Source: Microvirga arsenatis (GTDB lineage: Bacteria > Pseudomonadota > Alphaproteobacteria > Rhizobiales > Beijerinckiaceae). From it: 64,000 nt of DNA. Both the position numbers and the translations under genes were made by a program. Position 1 is the first letter of the stretch. Each line of letters begins with the position of its first letter. Shown one piece after another: positions 8,200 through 16,954 of the stretch. The notes under the pieces are model-generated. The model saw only the letters and a list, made by a program, of their open reading frames with translations. It had not been told where the DNA came from and did no database searches. The DNA lies in NCBI RefSeq assembly GCF_009910705.1, contig NZ_JAAAXJ010000007.1, positions 1 to 64,000 of the forward strand. The letters run 5' to 3'.

Positions 8200-9774
8200 A
8201 TGTTCGCAGAAAAAACCCCCTCGAATGCCCATGAGTGGTCGGTTTCGGACCTCGCGGGCGCCCTCAAGCGCACCCTGGAGGATGCGTTCGGCCATGTGCG
8301 CCTCCGGGGCGAGGTGTCGGGCTACCGCGGGCCGCATTCCTCGGGGCATGCCTATTTCTGCATCAAGGACCAGAACGCCCGCATCGATGCGGTGATCTGG
8401 AAGGGCGCCTTCGCCAAGCTGAGGATCCGCCCCGAGGAGGGGATGGAGGTCATCGCCACCGGGCGCATCACCACCTTCCCGGGCTCGTCCAAGTACCAGA
8501 TCGTCGTGGAGGCGCTGGAGCCCGCCGGCATCGGCGCCCTCATGGCGCTCCTGGAGGAGCGGCGCCGGAAGCTCAACGCGGAGGGGCTGTTCGCGCCCGA
8601 GCGCAAGCGGCGCCTGCCGTTCCTGCCGGGGGTGATCGGCGTCGTCACCTCGCCCACAGGCGCGGTGATCCGCGACATCCTCCACCGGCTCGAGGACCGC
8701 TTCCCCCGCCGGGTGCTGGTGTGGCCCGTTCGCGTGCAGGGCGAGACCTGCGCGGCGGAGGTCGCGGCCGCGATCCGGGGCTTCAATGCGCTGGAGCCGG
8801 GCGGGAAGATTCCCCGCCCCGACGTGCTCATCGTCGCCCGCGGCGGCGGCTCCATCGAGGACCTGTGGGGCTTCAACGAGGAGGTCGTGGTCCGGGCCGC
8901 GGCCGAGAGCGCGATTCCCCTCGTCTCGGCGGTGGGCCACGAGACCGACACCACCCTCATCGACCATGCCGCCGACGTTCGCGCGCCGACGCCGACGGGG
9001 GCGGCCGAGATGGTGGTGCCGGTGCGCGTCGAGCTCATCGCCGCGGTCAACGATCTCTCCCGCCGCCATGGGGAGGCGGCGCTGCGCCTCGTGGAGCGGC
9101 GGCGGTCGGACCTGCGTGCCACGGCCCGTGCCCTCCCGAGCCCCGAGGCCCTGTTCTCGCCCAAGCGCCAGCGCCTCGATCTCGCCGCCGCCAAGCTCTA
9201 CCCGGCGCTCGCGCGCAACGCCCGCGGCCACGAGGAGCGGCTGCACAAGCTCTCCCGCCAGCTTGCGCATCTCTCGCCCGTGGCGAGTGTCGCCCGGATG
9301 CGCGCGCGGCTCGATGCGGTGGGAACGCGCCCGCACAACGCGGTCTGCCGCTCCGTCCTGCTGAGGAAGGAAACCCTGAAGCAGATGGGCGAAAGGCTGG
9401 TCGTCTCCCGCGAGACGCTGGTGCGCGCGGAGCGCACGCGCCTGGCCCAGGCGCACGAACTCGCCCAGCGGGTCGCCGAGCGCCTCCTGCCTGCGCTCGA
9501 AGGCCAGCTCGCCCGCAAGGCGCGGCAGCTCGAGGCGGTGTCCAAGCTCTTCGACAGCCTGAACTACAAGTCCGTGCTCAAGCGCGGCTTCGCCCTCGTG
9601 CGCGATGCGGGCGGACAGCCGCTCCACTCGGCGGAGGCGGTGCTCGACGGCCAGGCCCTCGTGCTCGAATTCGCCGACGGCAAGGCGGATGCCACCGGAG
9701 GGCGTATCGGCACGCGGCCGAGGCCCGTGAAGCCGAAGCTCGTCGTGGCCGAAGAGCAGGGCGCCCTGTTCTAG
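8200..9774 (+). CDS. xseA: Exodeoxyribonuclease VII large subunit
   Basis: XseA is the catalytic subunit of exonuclease VII, which degrades single-stranded DNA with the small subunit XseB. The 524 residues are slightly longer than in E. coli. An N-terminal OB-fold region (about residues 15-115: WSVSDLAGALKRTLE, then GEVSGYRGPHSSGHAYF) leads to the catalytic core with GVVTSPTGAVIRDI and the motif ARGGGSIEDLW, then VGHETDTTLID. Long helices with many Arg and Leu fill the C-terminal half. The TAG stop lies inside the CTAG end of a dispersed repeat that starts at 9771. xseB is not in the window. Confidence 0.97.
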   Translation: MFAEKTPSNAHEWSVSDLAGALKRTLEDAFGHVRLRGEVSGYRGPHSSGHAYFCIKDQNARIDAVIWKGAFAKLRIRPEEGMEVIATGRITTFPGSSKYQIVVEALEPAGIGALMALLEERRRKLNAEGLFAPERKRRLPFLPGVIGVVTSPTGAVIRDILHRLEDRFPRRVLVWPVRVQGETCAAEVAAAIRGFNALEPGGKIPRPDVLIVARGGGSIEDLWGFNEEVVVRAAAESAIPLVSAVGHETDTTLIDHAADVRAPTPTGAAEMVVPVRVELIAAVNDLSRRHGEAALRLVERRRSDLRATARALPSPEALFSPKRQRLDLAAAKLYPALARNARGHEERLHKLSRQLAHLSPVASVARMRARLDAVGTRPHNAVCRSVLLRKETLKQMGERLVVSRETLVRAERTRLAQAHELAQRVAERLLPALEGQLARKARQLEAVSKLFDSLNYKSVLKRGFALVRDAGGQPLHSAEAVLDGQALVLEFADGKADATGGRIGTRPRPVKPKLVVAEEQGALF

Positions 9775-9869
9775 AGCCGATTCCACTGATGTGGAATCGG
9801 CTCTAGTCTTTGCTTAGTCGCGCTTTTTTGGGCGGCGAACCGGACCCACTTCGCCGAAAAGCGCTCTAG
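9771..9869 (+). repeat. Dispersed intergenic repeat, copy A
   Basis: A 99-base element bounded by CTAG at both ends. Its left part is a perfect 16-base inverted repeat (CTAGAGCCGATTCCAC, loop TGAT, then the complement, 9771-9806). The right part reads GGCGGCGAACCGGACCCACT then TCGCCGAAAAGCGCTCTAG. Copies B (55247-55339) and C (57983-58078, inverted) share this layout. The left CTAG supplies the xseA stop codon, and the hairpin followed by TCTTTGCTT may act as its terminator. Confidence 0.88.
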
Positions 9870-9931
9870 GCAAGTGTTGGAAACCTCGCGCGGCTTGCTT
9901 ATGTGAAGGGCAGGCGCAACATAGAGCCCCG

Positions 9932-10162
9932 ATGTCGTCCATGTTGAACAAGCTCGAACGCAGCGGCGGCGAAGCCGTCGTGCAGTATCTCGACAGCAAT
10001 CTCCGGGTGGTGAAGCCCGGCGCCTTCGTGCGCTGCGCCGTCACCGGCGTCGAGATCCCCCTGGACGAGCTGAAGTACTGGAGCGTGGAGCGCCAGGAGC
10101 CCTATGCCTCGCCGGAGGCGGTGATGATGCGCCTGACCGGGCAGGTTCCGAAGAAGGCCTGA
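9932..10162 (+). CDS. DUF2093 family protein
   Basis: A 76-residue protein with no signal peptide or membrane segment. The conserved parts are LERSGGEAVVQYLDSNLRVVKPG and CAVTGVEIPLDELKYWSVERQEPYAS. The CAVTG..I.L..L.YW pattern is typical of the DUF2093 family, found almost only in Alphaproteobacteria. It is convergent with lpxK, seven bases apart, an arrangement conserved in Hyphomicrobiales. Function is not known. The ATG at 9932 was used; a second ATG three codons later is possible. Confidence 0.88.
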   Translation: MSSMLNKLERSGGEAVVQYLDSNLRVVKPGAFVRCAVTGVEIPLDELKYWSVERQEPYASPEAVMMRLTGQVPKKA

Positions 10163-10169
10163 GACCGGC

Positions 10170-11183
10170 TCAGGCAGGCCTCAGGCGCCGCTCGTTGACC
10201 CGGCGCAGGATCAGGTTGCGCAGGGCCGCCTCGTTCTCGATCGCGAGCCGCACCGGCAGCGCCTGAAGCTCGGGCCAGGGCTCCGCTTCGGCCAGGGCGG
10301 CGATGCGCGCAAGATCCTTCTCTGTGGTGACGGGCCGAAGGCCGAGGGCCTGGGCCTCCTGGCGCAGGGCCGCAAGCTCGGAGGCCCGGTAGGGGTGATG
10401 GTCCGGAAAGGACCGCGTCGCCTCCACGACGGCGCCGCAGGCGCGCAGGGTGTCGAAGAATTTTTCCGGCCGCCCGATGCCGGCGAAGGCCAGGACCCGG
10501 GTGCCTTTCAGCGCCTGGGCGGCCCCTGCCGCAGGCTCCAGTCGGGCCGTGAAAGCCCGCTTGCCCCGGTTCGCCGCCTGTTCCGCGAGCTGCCGTCCCG
10601 GCTCTCCCTCGCCGATCACGATCACCGCATCGACCAAGGGCCATTGCGTGTCCAGCGGCGCGCGCAGCGGGCCGGCGGGCAGGGGGAGTCCGTTGCCGAC
10701 CCCGACAGCTCCGTCGACGACGGCGATGGCGCAATCCTTGACGAGGGAGGAGTTCTGCAGCCCGTCGTCCATGACGATGACGGTGGAGCCCATCTCATAG
10801 GCGAGGCGCGCGCCGGCGGGGCGGTCGCTCGAGACGATGGTGCGGCTCGCCTTCGACAGCAGGACCGGCTCGTCGCCCACGTCGGCGGCCTTATGCTTTG
10901 CCCGCACCTGGATCGGGCCGCGCAGGCGGCCGCCATAGCCCCTGGTCAGGAAGGCGGGACTTTCGCCTGCCGCGTCGAGGATGCGTGCAACCGCAAGGGC
11001 CGTGGGCGTCTTGCCGGCTCCGCCCGCGGTGAAGTTGCCGATGCAGATCACGGGCAGGCTGGCCCGCTCGCCCCTTCGGCGCATCCGCCGCGTCGCCACG
11101 GCGCCGTAGACCAGGCCGGCCGGGCGCAGGAGGCTGGCCGGCCAGGCCGCCTGCGGATCCCACCAGAAATCCGGCGCGCGCAT
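10170..11183 (-). CDS. lpxK: Tetraacyldisaccharide 4'-kinase
   Basis: LpxK phosphorylates the 4' position of the tetraacylated disaccharide to make lipid IVA, on the inner face of the cytoplasmic membrane. The protein has 337 residues. The N-terminus WWDPQAAWPASLLRPAGLVYG is the membrane-contact region. The P-loop is in GNFTAGGAGKTPT (about residues 48-60), followed by LTRGYGG and MDDGLQN, both family motifs. The ATG at 11183 overlaps the waaA stop as TGATG, so translation is probably coupled. It is the last gene of the leftward lipid A unit. Confidence 0.96.
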   Translation of the reverse strand: MRAPDFWWDPQAAWPASLLRPAGLVYGAVATRRMRRRGERASLPVICIGNFTAGGAGKTPTALAVARILDAAGESPAFLTRGYGGRLRGPIQVRAKHKAADVGDEPVLLSKASRTIVSSDRPAGARLAYEMGSTVIVMDDGLQNSSLVKDCAIAVVDGAVGVGNGLPLPAGPLRAPLDTQWPLVDAVIVIGEGEPGRQLAEQAANRGKRAFTARLEPAAGAAQALKGTRVLAFAGIGRPEKFFDTLRACGAVVEATRSFPDHHPYRASELAALRQEAQALGLRPVTTEKDLARIAALAEAEPWPELQALPVRLAIENEAALRNLILRRVNERRLRPA

Positions 11184-12472
11184 CAGCGGCGCGCCCCCAG
11201 CTTGGCTTGCACGATGAAGGGCTCGACCGACTGCATGGTGCGGTCGACGGCTCCGCCCAGGGCCTGCACGACTTCGCCTGCCGCCCGGGCCATGTCCCGG
11301 GTGAGCGCGGCGTTGCCGAGCAGCTCGCTCACCGCCCGGGCCAGGGTGGCGCCGTCCTTGGCCATCAGAGCGCCGCGCGCGCGGTCGAGGGCCTCGTAGA
11401 TCTCCGCGGCGGTGTGGACGTGCGGGCCGTGCAGGATGGCTGCGCCCAGCTTCGCCGGCTCGATGGGGTTGTGCCCGCCGACGGGCACCAGGGTTCCGCC
11501 CATGAGCACGATGGGGGAGAGCCGGTAGAACAGGCCCATCTCGCCCACGGTGTCGACCACGTAGATATCCGTCGCCCGGTCGGGATGGATGCCCTCCGAG
11601 CGCCGGCTCGCGCGCAGCCCCGCCTGGCCGGCGATGGCCGCGACCTCCGGCCCCCGATGCGGATGCCGGGGCGCGATGATGGTCAGGAGGTTGGGGTGGC
11701 GCTTGGCGAGCGCGCGGTGGACGGCGACGATGGCGCTCTCCTCCCCCGGATGCGTGCTCGCGGCAAGCCAGACCGGGCGTCCGGCGATGAGCCCGGAGAG
11801 ATGCGCCACGACCCGCGGGTCGGCGGGCGGGGGCGCCGCGTCGAACTTGATGTTGCCGGTCACGGCCACCCGCGGCGCACCGAGCCGGGCGAGCCGCTCC
11901 GCGTCCTCGGAGGTCTGGGCGAGGCACAGGGCGAAGCGTTCGAGCAGGCCGCGGATGATTCCCGGCATCTTCTGCCAGCGCTGGTAGGAGCGGTCCGACA
12001 TGCGGCCGTTGACCATGACGAGCGGGATGTCCCGCTCGGCGAGCGCCATGATGGTGTTCGGCCAGATCTCCGATTCGGCGATCAGCGCCAGGTCCGGCCG
12101 CCAGTGATCCAGGAAGCGCTTGATGTAACGTGGCACGTCCAGGGGAACGAACTGATGCACCGAACCCGGTGGAAGCCGGCGCGCGATCAGCTCGGCCGAG
12201 GTGCGGGTGCCCGAGGTGACGAGAACGGCAAGGCCGCGCTGGGTCATGCGCTCGACCACGGGCAGCAGGGACAGGGTCTCGCCGATGCTTGCGCCATGGA
12301 CCCAGACCAGGTGACCCTTGGGCCGCTGCCGGCTGGGATAGCCCTGCCGCTCGCCGAGCCGCGTCCGGTCCTCGCGGCCCTTGCGCTGGCGCCAGTAGAG
12401 CAGGCCGAGCACGGCCGGCTCCAGCAGGGAGACGAGGGTCCGGTACGTCTTGAACACGACGGGGAAGCTCAT
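11183..12472 (-). CDS. waaA: 3-deoxy-D-manno-octulosonic acid (Kdo) transferase
   Basis: WaaA transfers Kdo from CMP-Kdo to lipid IVA. It has 429 residues, close to the E. coli length. An N-terminal membrane anchor (about residues 5-28) precedes VWVHGASIGE with the catalytic Glu at about 65, then VTSGTRTSA and the region AESEIWPN. The C-terminal Rossmann half holds the nucleotide-binding segments AASTHPGEE, APRHPHRG and GGTLVPVGGHNPIEPAKLGA. Its ATG overlaps the stop of the acyltransferase gene by four bases (ATGA). Whether it adds one or two Kdo residues cannot be told from the sequence. Confidence 0.96.
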   Translation of the reverse strand: MSFPVVFKTYRTLVSLLEPAVLGLLYWRQRKGREDRTRLGERQGYPSRQRPKGHLVWVHGASIGETLSLLPVVERMTQRGLAVLVTSGTRTSAELIARRLPPGSVHQFVPLDVPRYIKRFLDHWRPDLALIAESEIWPNTIMALAERDIPLVMVNGRMSDRSYQRWQKMPGIIRGLLERFALCLAQTSEDAERLARLGAPRVAVTGNIKFDAAPPPADPRVVAHLSGLIAGRPVWLAASTHPGEESAIVAVHRALAKRHPNLLTIIAPRHPHRGPEVAAIAGQAGLRASRRSEGIHPDRATDIYVVDTVGEMGLFYRLSPIVLMGGTLVPVGGHNPIEPAKLGAAILHGPHVHTAAEIYEALDRARGALMAKDGATLARAVSELLGNAALTRDMARAAGEVVQALGGAVDRTMQSVEPFIVQAKLGARR

Positions 12473-13203
12473 GCCCGGGAGCCTCCTGCCAGAAGGGACG
12501 CCTGCTTGGCGCCCGGGTCCTTCGAGCCGACCAGGCCATAGGCCCGCTCGTGCACCCAGTCGAGCTCCTGCTCGACCGTCCTGCGCAGCTCCTCCAGCCT
12601 TTGCTCGTCCGCATCGCGGGGCACGTGGATCGGTTCGCCCAGCACCATGGCGCCGCGGCCGAAGGGCAGGCCGATGCTGGCCCTGTCCCAGCTGTTGAAG
12701 TCGATGCGCCGGCTCGTGACCACCGCGACGGGCACGATGGGCCGGCCCGAGAGCTGCGCGAGGGTGACGATGCCCTGGCCGCAGACCCGCGAGATCTTCG
12801 GGATGTCGGCGGTCATCACCACCATTTCCCCCTCGCTCAGAGCCCGCAGCATGGCGCGCATGGCCTGGACGCCGCCCTTCTTGCGGATGTCGCGGCCCCG
12901 GGCCCCGGAGCCGCGGATGGCGCGCACGCCGAGATGGCGCAGGGCGATGGCGTTGAACTCGCCGTCGCCCGAGCGGGAGACGAGGCTCGCGGCCCGGTCC
13001 TGCGGCCGCTTGGCGAAGTGAATCATGAAATGCTGCCCGTGCCACATGGCGGCGATCACGGGCATGTCGATCCGGTCATAGGCATCCGCCGGCTCCATGA
13101 CGAACCGGTTCGTCCGCTGCACGAACTTGAGATAGCCCGCGACCAGGAAGCCCAGGGCTTCCTGAACGGCGCGCGAGCGGGAGATGCGCTTGACGAGACC
13201 CAT
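12469..13203 (-). CDS. DUF374 lysophospholipid acyltransferase family protein
   Basis: A 244-residue protein that probably transfers an acyl chain at the membrane. It has the DUF374 pattern: an N-terminal hydrophobic helix (AVQEALGFLVAGYLKFV), the acceptor-site motif AAMWHGQHF, then SRSGDGEFNA, RGSGARG and EMVVMTADIPK. Family members sit beside waaA and lpxK in many Alphaproteobacteria, which suggests a lipid A or envelope role, but the substrate is not established. The start used is the ATG at 13203; a longer upstream extension in the frame is Arg/Pro-rich and not plausible. The stop overlaps the waaA start. Confidence 0.85.
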   Translation of the reverse strand: MGLVKRISRSRAVQEALGFLVAGYLKFVQRTNRFVMEPADAYDRIDMPVIAAMWHGQHFMIHFAKRPQDRAASLVSRSGDGEFNAIALRHLGVRAIRGSGARGRDIRKKGGVQAMRAMLRALSEGEMVVMTADIPKISRVCGQGIVTLAQLSGRPIVPVAVVTSRRIDFNSWDRASIGLPFGRGAMVLGEPIHVPRDADEQRLEELRRTVEQELDWVHERAYGLVGSKDPGAKQASLLAGGSRA

Positions 13204-13216
13204 CGCGAGGTGGCGG

Positions 13217-13450
13217 TCAGCCGTTCTGTGGATCCAGGAGGCGGTGGAGGTGGACGATGAAGTAGCGCATGTGCGCGTTGTCCACGGTCGCCTGGGCCTT
13301 GGCCTTCCAGGCCGCATGGGCCGAGGCGTAGTTCGGGAAGATGCCGACGATGTCGATCTTGGAAAGGTCCTTGAAGTCGGTGGATTCGAGGCTGGTGAGC
13401 TCACCGCCGAAGACCAGATGCAGGAGTTGCTTGCCGGACGTTTCGGTCAT
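13217..13450 (-). CDS. DUF4170 domain protein
   Basis: A 77-residue soluble protein. The family features are LHLVFGGELTSL near the N-terminus, DIVGIFPNYASAHAAWKAKAQ in the middle and MRYFIVHLHRLLDP at the C-terminus. DUF4170 genes lie between an IMPase-like gene and the acyltransferase/waaA/lpxK genes in many Hyphomicrobiales, as here, and the gap to the next gene is only 13 bases. The function is unknown; the linkage points to envelope lipid metabolism, but that is inference. Confidence 0.88.
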   Translation of the reverse strand: MTETSGKQLLHLVFGGELTSLESTDFKDLSKIDIVGIFPNYASAHAAWKAKAQATVDNAHMRYFIVHLHRLLDPQNG

Positions 13451-13509
13451 GACGAAAGGCTGCTTTCAACGAGGGTTGTCGGATGATGTGAGGCTGGAGC
13501 CAACAATCT

Positions 13510-14325
13510 TCAGGCTCTCATGGCTCCAATAGCACGAGGATGCAACCGTGACGCAACGGCAATCATCTCATCGTGGGAGGGCTGGGGTTTGTTGTAGACA
13601 GGGGTCGAACCGTCGAGCTCCGTGAGGCAGCCGCCCGCCTCCCGCAGGATGAGGTCCGCGGCGGCGATGTCCCAGTCCTGGGCATGGGCCGAGACGAGGC
13701 CGACATCGATGGAGCCCTCCGCCACCCGTGCCAGCCTGAGCGCGAGGGAGGGGACCTTCGGCAGGCGCTCCACGGGGCCGAGGCGGCGCTCCAGCCTGTC
13801 CACGAGGGGCTTCGGGCCCGCCACCCGCGCGCGACTGCCGGCCTCGGCGGCGGACAGGTGAAGCCGCTCGCCGTTGCACCAGGCTCCCTCGCCGGACCTC
13901 GCCTCGTAGAGGCGGTTGTGGATCGGGGCATGGAGGATGCCGAGAACCGGCGCGCCGTCCTTGACCAGCGCGATCGAGATCGCCCAGTCCGGATGGCCGG
14001 TGGCGAAGGCGCGGGTGCCGTCGATGGGATCGACGATCCACACATGGCTCTGCCCGAGCCGTGACGGGTCGTCCGCCGTCTCCTCCGAGAGCCAGCCGGC
14101 CTGGGGCAGGAGCTCGGTGAGGCAGCGCTTCAGGAAGGTGTCGAGAGCGATGTCCGCCTCTGTCACGGGGGAGCTGTGCCCCTTGTACCAGAGCTTGGCG
14201 GCGGTCTGGGCGCCCGACCGGAAGTAGGGCAGCGCCAGCTCGCCCGCCTGCCGCGCGGCTTCGCGCACGGCGGGCGCCAGGGAGGACATGGAAGGGGAGG
14301 AGGGGAGCAGCATCGGGCCTGACAT
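13510..14325 (-). CDS. Inositol monophosphatase family phosphatase (CysQ-like)
   Basis: A 271-residue magnesium-dependent phosphatase. The metal-site motifs are complete: EE at residues 81-82, DPIDGT at 99-104 and the WD pair in DWDIAAADLI at 218-219. The upstream element KGHSSPVTEADIALD is also conserved. In this order such genes are often annotated 3'(2'),5'-bisphosphate nucleotidase, which removes the by-product of sulfate activation, but inositol- or histidinol-phosphate cannot be excluded. The ATG at 14325 is used; ATG codons four and twelve codons later also fit. It sits 59 bases upstream of DUF4170 in the lipid A unit. Confidence 0.87.
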   Translation of the reverse strand: MSGPMLLPSSPSMSSLAPAVREAARQAGELALPYFRSGAQTAAKLWYKGHSSPVTEADIALDTFLKRCLTELLPQAGWLSEETADDPSRLGQSHVWIVDPIDGTRAFATGHPDWAISIALVKDGAPVLGILHAPIHNRLYEARSGEGAWCNGERLHLSAAEAGSRARVAGPKPLVDRLERRLGPVERLPKVPSLALRLARVAEGSIDVGLVSAHAQDWDIAAADLILREAGGCLTELDGSTPVYNKPQPSHDEMIAVASRLHPRAIGAMRA

Positions 14326-14392
14326 GGGGGTGACGCCGGGCAGATACCATATCCTGTCGCCCGGAACCCGGCCTTTTCGGTGCGGCGGGAGG

Positions 14393-15325
14393 CTAGAGCA
14401 GGCAGTCGAGGGTCAGGGCCGCGAAAAGGATCAGCCCCGCATCCCGGTTGGAGCGGAAGAGGCGCAGCGCCCCGGCTCCATCCCTCCGGTCGATGCGCGC
14501 CACCTGCCAGGCGAGGTGGAGCGCGAAGAGGGCGAGCCCCGCAAAGGAAAGGGCTCCCGCTCCCGCCTGCACGAAGGCCGCAGCCATGAAGAGGATAGCG
14601 AGGGCATAGCACAGGCCGACGCCGGGCTTCACCCGCTCGCCGAAGAACCGCGCGGAGGACTTGATCCCGACGACCTCGTCATCCTCGATGTCCTGCAGCG
14701 CGTAGACGGTGTCGTAGCCCACCACCCAGGCGATGCTGCCGAGATAGAGCAGGACGGCCGCGCCGCCGAGGGAGCCGAAGGCCGCGGCCCAGCCCATCAG
14801 CGCTCCCCAGGCGAAGGCAAGCCCCAGGACGATCTGCGGCATCCAGAAGAACCGCTTCATGAACGGGTAGAGTGCGACGATGCCAAGCGAGGCGAAGCCG
14901 GTCGCGATGGCAAAGCCGTTGAACTGCAGGAGCACGACGAGGCCGACGAGGGCCTGGAGGGCGAGAAAGGCCAGGGCGCCCTTCAGGGAGACCTGGCCCG
15001 AGGGCAGGGGGCGCTGGCGGGTGCGCTCCACCCGGGTGTCGAGATCCCGGTCGACGATGTCGTTGTAGGTGCAGCCCGCTCCGCGCATGGCCACGGCCCC
15101 GACGAGGAAGAGGAGGCAGTGGACGGGATCGGGCCAGGGCCGGCCGCCATGGAGAGCCGCCAGCGCAGCCGACCACCAGCACGGCAGGAGCAGGAGCCAC
15201 CAGCCGATGGGCCGCTCGATGCGGGCGAGGCGCAGGTAGGGCTTCAGGCCCGAGGGGGCCCACCGCTCGGCCCAATGGCCCCGGACGGCATCGGGCAGGG
15301 AGGGCGCGGCGTGAGGCTCCGTCAC
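14393..15325 (-). CDS. ubiA: 4-hydroxybenzoate polyprenyltransferase
   Basis: UbiA attaches the polyprenyl tail to 4-hydroxybenzoate in ubiquinone synthesis. The 310-residue protein is strongly hydrophobic, with about eight or nine membrane helices. The two Asp-rich magnesium sites are present: NDIVDRDLD at residues 88-96 and the region YDTVYALQDIEDDE, with DIEDD at 212-216. LARIERPIGWWLL before the first helix is typical. The gene starts 16 bases after the stop of the upstream secreted-protein gene and is followed by the IMPase gene, so all probably share one leftward transcript. Confidence 0.95.
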   Translation of the reverse strand: MTEPHAAPSLPDAVRGHWAERWAPSGLKPYLRLARIERPIGWWLLLLPCWWSAALAALHGGRPWPDPVHCLLFLVGAVAMRGAGCTYNDIVDRDLDTRVERTRQRPLPSGQVSLKGALAFLALQALVGLVVLLQFNGFAIATGFASLGIVALYPFMKRFFWMPQIVLGLAFAWGALMGWAAAFGSLGGAAVLLYLGSIAWVVGYDTVYALQDIEDDEVVGIKSSARFFGERVKPGVGLCYALAILFMAAAFVQAGAGALSFAGLALFALHLAWQVARIDRRDGAGALRLFRSNRDAGLILFAALTLDCLL

Positions 15326-15341
15326 GGAAGCAGGAGCCGGC

Positions 15342-15833
15342 TCAGAGCGCGCCCTTCGGGATGCTCAGGGTGCCGGTCAGGCCGCCGCCCATCTTGCCGG
15401 CAAGGCCGCCCTGCTGGGCTTGCTGGGCCTGCTGCTTGGCGCGCTTTTCCATCTCCGCCATCTTCGCGGCGGCCTGGCAGGCCTGGCCCTTGACGGTCTG
15501 GATGCGCTTGTGCTCGGTCGTGAAATCCTCGAACACCTTGTCGGGGATCTGGCACCAATCCTTGTTCTCGGTCATCCACTTCACGCCCGCATCGCCGTTG
15601 GCGGCGAGCTTGGTGAAGAGGCCGCAGGCGGCGCGAGGGTCGAGCTTCTTGTCCTTGCCGCCGTTGCTGAGCTTCTGGAACTGCTCGCCCAGGCTGCGGC
15701 GCTCGGCGATGATCTTCTGGCCGTCGGCGCAGCTGCTCGCCTGCGCCCGAGCTGCGGAATCCACGGCATCGGCGCTCATGAAGAGGCCGGCGACGGCAAA
15801 GGCCGACAGGAGGTGCGAACGGATATGCATCAT
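15342..15833 (-). CDS. Hypothetical secreted Cys-containing protein
   Basis: A 163-residue protein I do not recognise by name. The first 30 or so residues form a signal peptide (SHLLSAFAVAGLFMSADAV, then a likely cut after ARAQA). The mature part has four Cys that could form two disulfides, a helical charged middle (KIIAERRSLGEQFQKLSNGGKDKKLD) and a Gln-rich C-terminus (KQQAQQAQQGG). The pattern, with AACGLFTKLAANGD and NKDWCQIPD, recurs in small periplasmic proteins of Hyphomicrobiales. The ATG at 15833 has GAGGGA upstream; a TTG two codons earlier is less likely. It starts the unit that contains ubiA. Confidence 0.75.
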   Translation of the reverse strand: MMHIRSHLLSAFAVAGLFMSADAVDSAARAQASSCADGQKIIAERRSLGEQFQKLSNGGKDKKLDPRAACGLFTKLAANGDAGVKWMTENKDWCQIPDKVFEDFTTEHKRIQTVKGQACQAAAKMAEMEKRAKQQAQQAQQGGLAGKMGGGLTGTLSIPKGAL

Positions 15834-16035
15834 GCCCAAATTCCCTCAATAAGCCCGTGATGTCTCGCGCGCCTGCGTTCTGTTAACAGGTTCGGGGCCG
15901 GAAGGCCAAGAGGCGAATGGCCGCCTCCGGCGCAAGCTGTGCCATGCCGCACCTGAATTTCCGGTAACCGGAGCCGTCGCCCCTCCCGGGCCGGCAGGGA
16001 AATTGGTAGAGCTGGACCGCACACCGAAGGTGACC

Positions 16036-16782
16036 ATGGCCGAATACGACTTCAACGCTCCCCGCCTCTTCGTCGACGCGCCGCTCCAGGCCGGCGCCCG
16101 GGTCGCCCTCGACCGGGGTCAGGCCAACTACCTCCTGAACGTCCTGCGCCTCAGGGACGGGGAGGCGGTGCTGGTCTTCAACGGGCGGGACGGGGAGTGG
16201 CGGGCCGAAGTCTCCGTGGAGGGGCGCAAGGCCGCCGACCTCGTCTGCCGGGAGAGGACCCGCGAGCAGGGCCCGGCATCTGCCATCGTCTACGCCTTCG
16301 CCCCCCTCAAGCATGCCCGCCTCGACTACATGGTGCAGAAGGCGGTCGAGATGGGGGCGGGCGTTCTCCAGCCCATCCTGACGCGCCGGACCCAGGCCAG
16401 CCGGGTCAACCTGGAGCGCATGCGCAGCAACGTGATCGAGGCTGCCGAGCAATGCGGGATCCTGTCGATTCCGGAGGTGCGCGAGGAACTGAGTTTGGAG
16501 CGGTTTCTCAAGGACTTGGACCCGGAGCATCTCGTCGTCTTCTGCGACGAGGACGCCCCCGTTTCCAACCCGGTCCAGGCCCTCGCCAAGCTTGGGAACA
16601 ATCAAGCTGGCCTTGTCGTTATCGTGGGACCCGAAGGCGGGTTCACCGATCAGGAGAGAGCGCTTGTCGCCGCCCACGAAAGATGTGTTTGCGTATCGTT
16701 GGGACCGCGAATCCTGCGTGCCGACACAGCCGCTGTGGCTGCCCTGGCGATCGTCCAATCAGTGCTCGGCGACTGGAGCTGA
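16036..16782 (+). CDS. rsmE: 16S rRNA (uracil(1498)-N(3))-methyltransferase
   Basis: RsmE methylates U1498 of 16S rRNA using SAM. The 248 residues hold an N-terminal PUA-like domain (RLFVDAPLQAGARVAL, then NYLLNVLRLRDGE) and a C-terminal SPOUT knot with VGPEGGFTDQE and LGPRILRADTA, which bind SAM. KAVEMGAGVLQPI marks the junction. The ATG at 16036 has AAGG six bases upstream; an in-frame GTG at 16003 lacks this support. The gene is divergent from the ubiA unit and is followed by two gamma-glutamyl ligase genes; rsmE next to gshA is conserved in this order. Confidence 0.95.
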   Translation: MAEYDFNAPRLFVDAPLQAGARVALDRGQANYLLNVLRLRDGEAVLVFNGRDGEWRAEVSVEGRKAADLVCRERTREQGPASAIVYAFAPLKHARLDYMVQKAVEMGAGVLQPILTRRTQASRVNLERMRSNVIEAAEQCGILSIPEVREELSLERFLKDLDPEHLVVFCDEDAPVSNPVQALAKLGNNQAGLVVIVGPEGGFTDQERALVAAHERCVCVSLGPRILRADTAAVAALAIVQSVLGDWS

Positions 16783-16954
16783 CGGCATCGTCCGACGACG
16801 ACCCGCGCCGATCCGCGCCTAGATTCATAAGCTTAGCAGTTTCACGCCGATCTGCCCCATTCCGGCCCCATTGAGCCGGAGTTTGGGGCGGTCGCTGCAG
16901 GACGACCCGCATGCGCAGAAGGTCATTTCTGAACAATAAAGAGGTCACAAGGAA

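Noticed and set aside
6650..8395. Plus-strand frame of 581 codons
   Set aside because: It is antisense to purD, whose motifs are complete, and runs into the start of xseA.
8068..9786. Minus-strand frame of 572 codons
   Set aside because: It is the antisense of xseA and has no family features.
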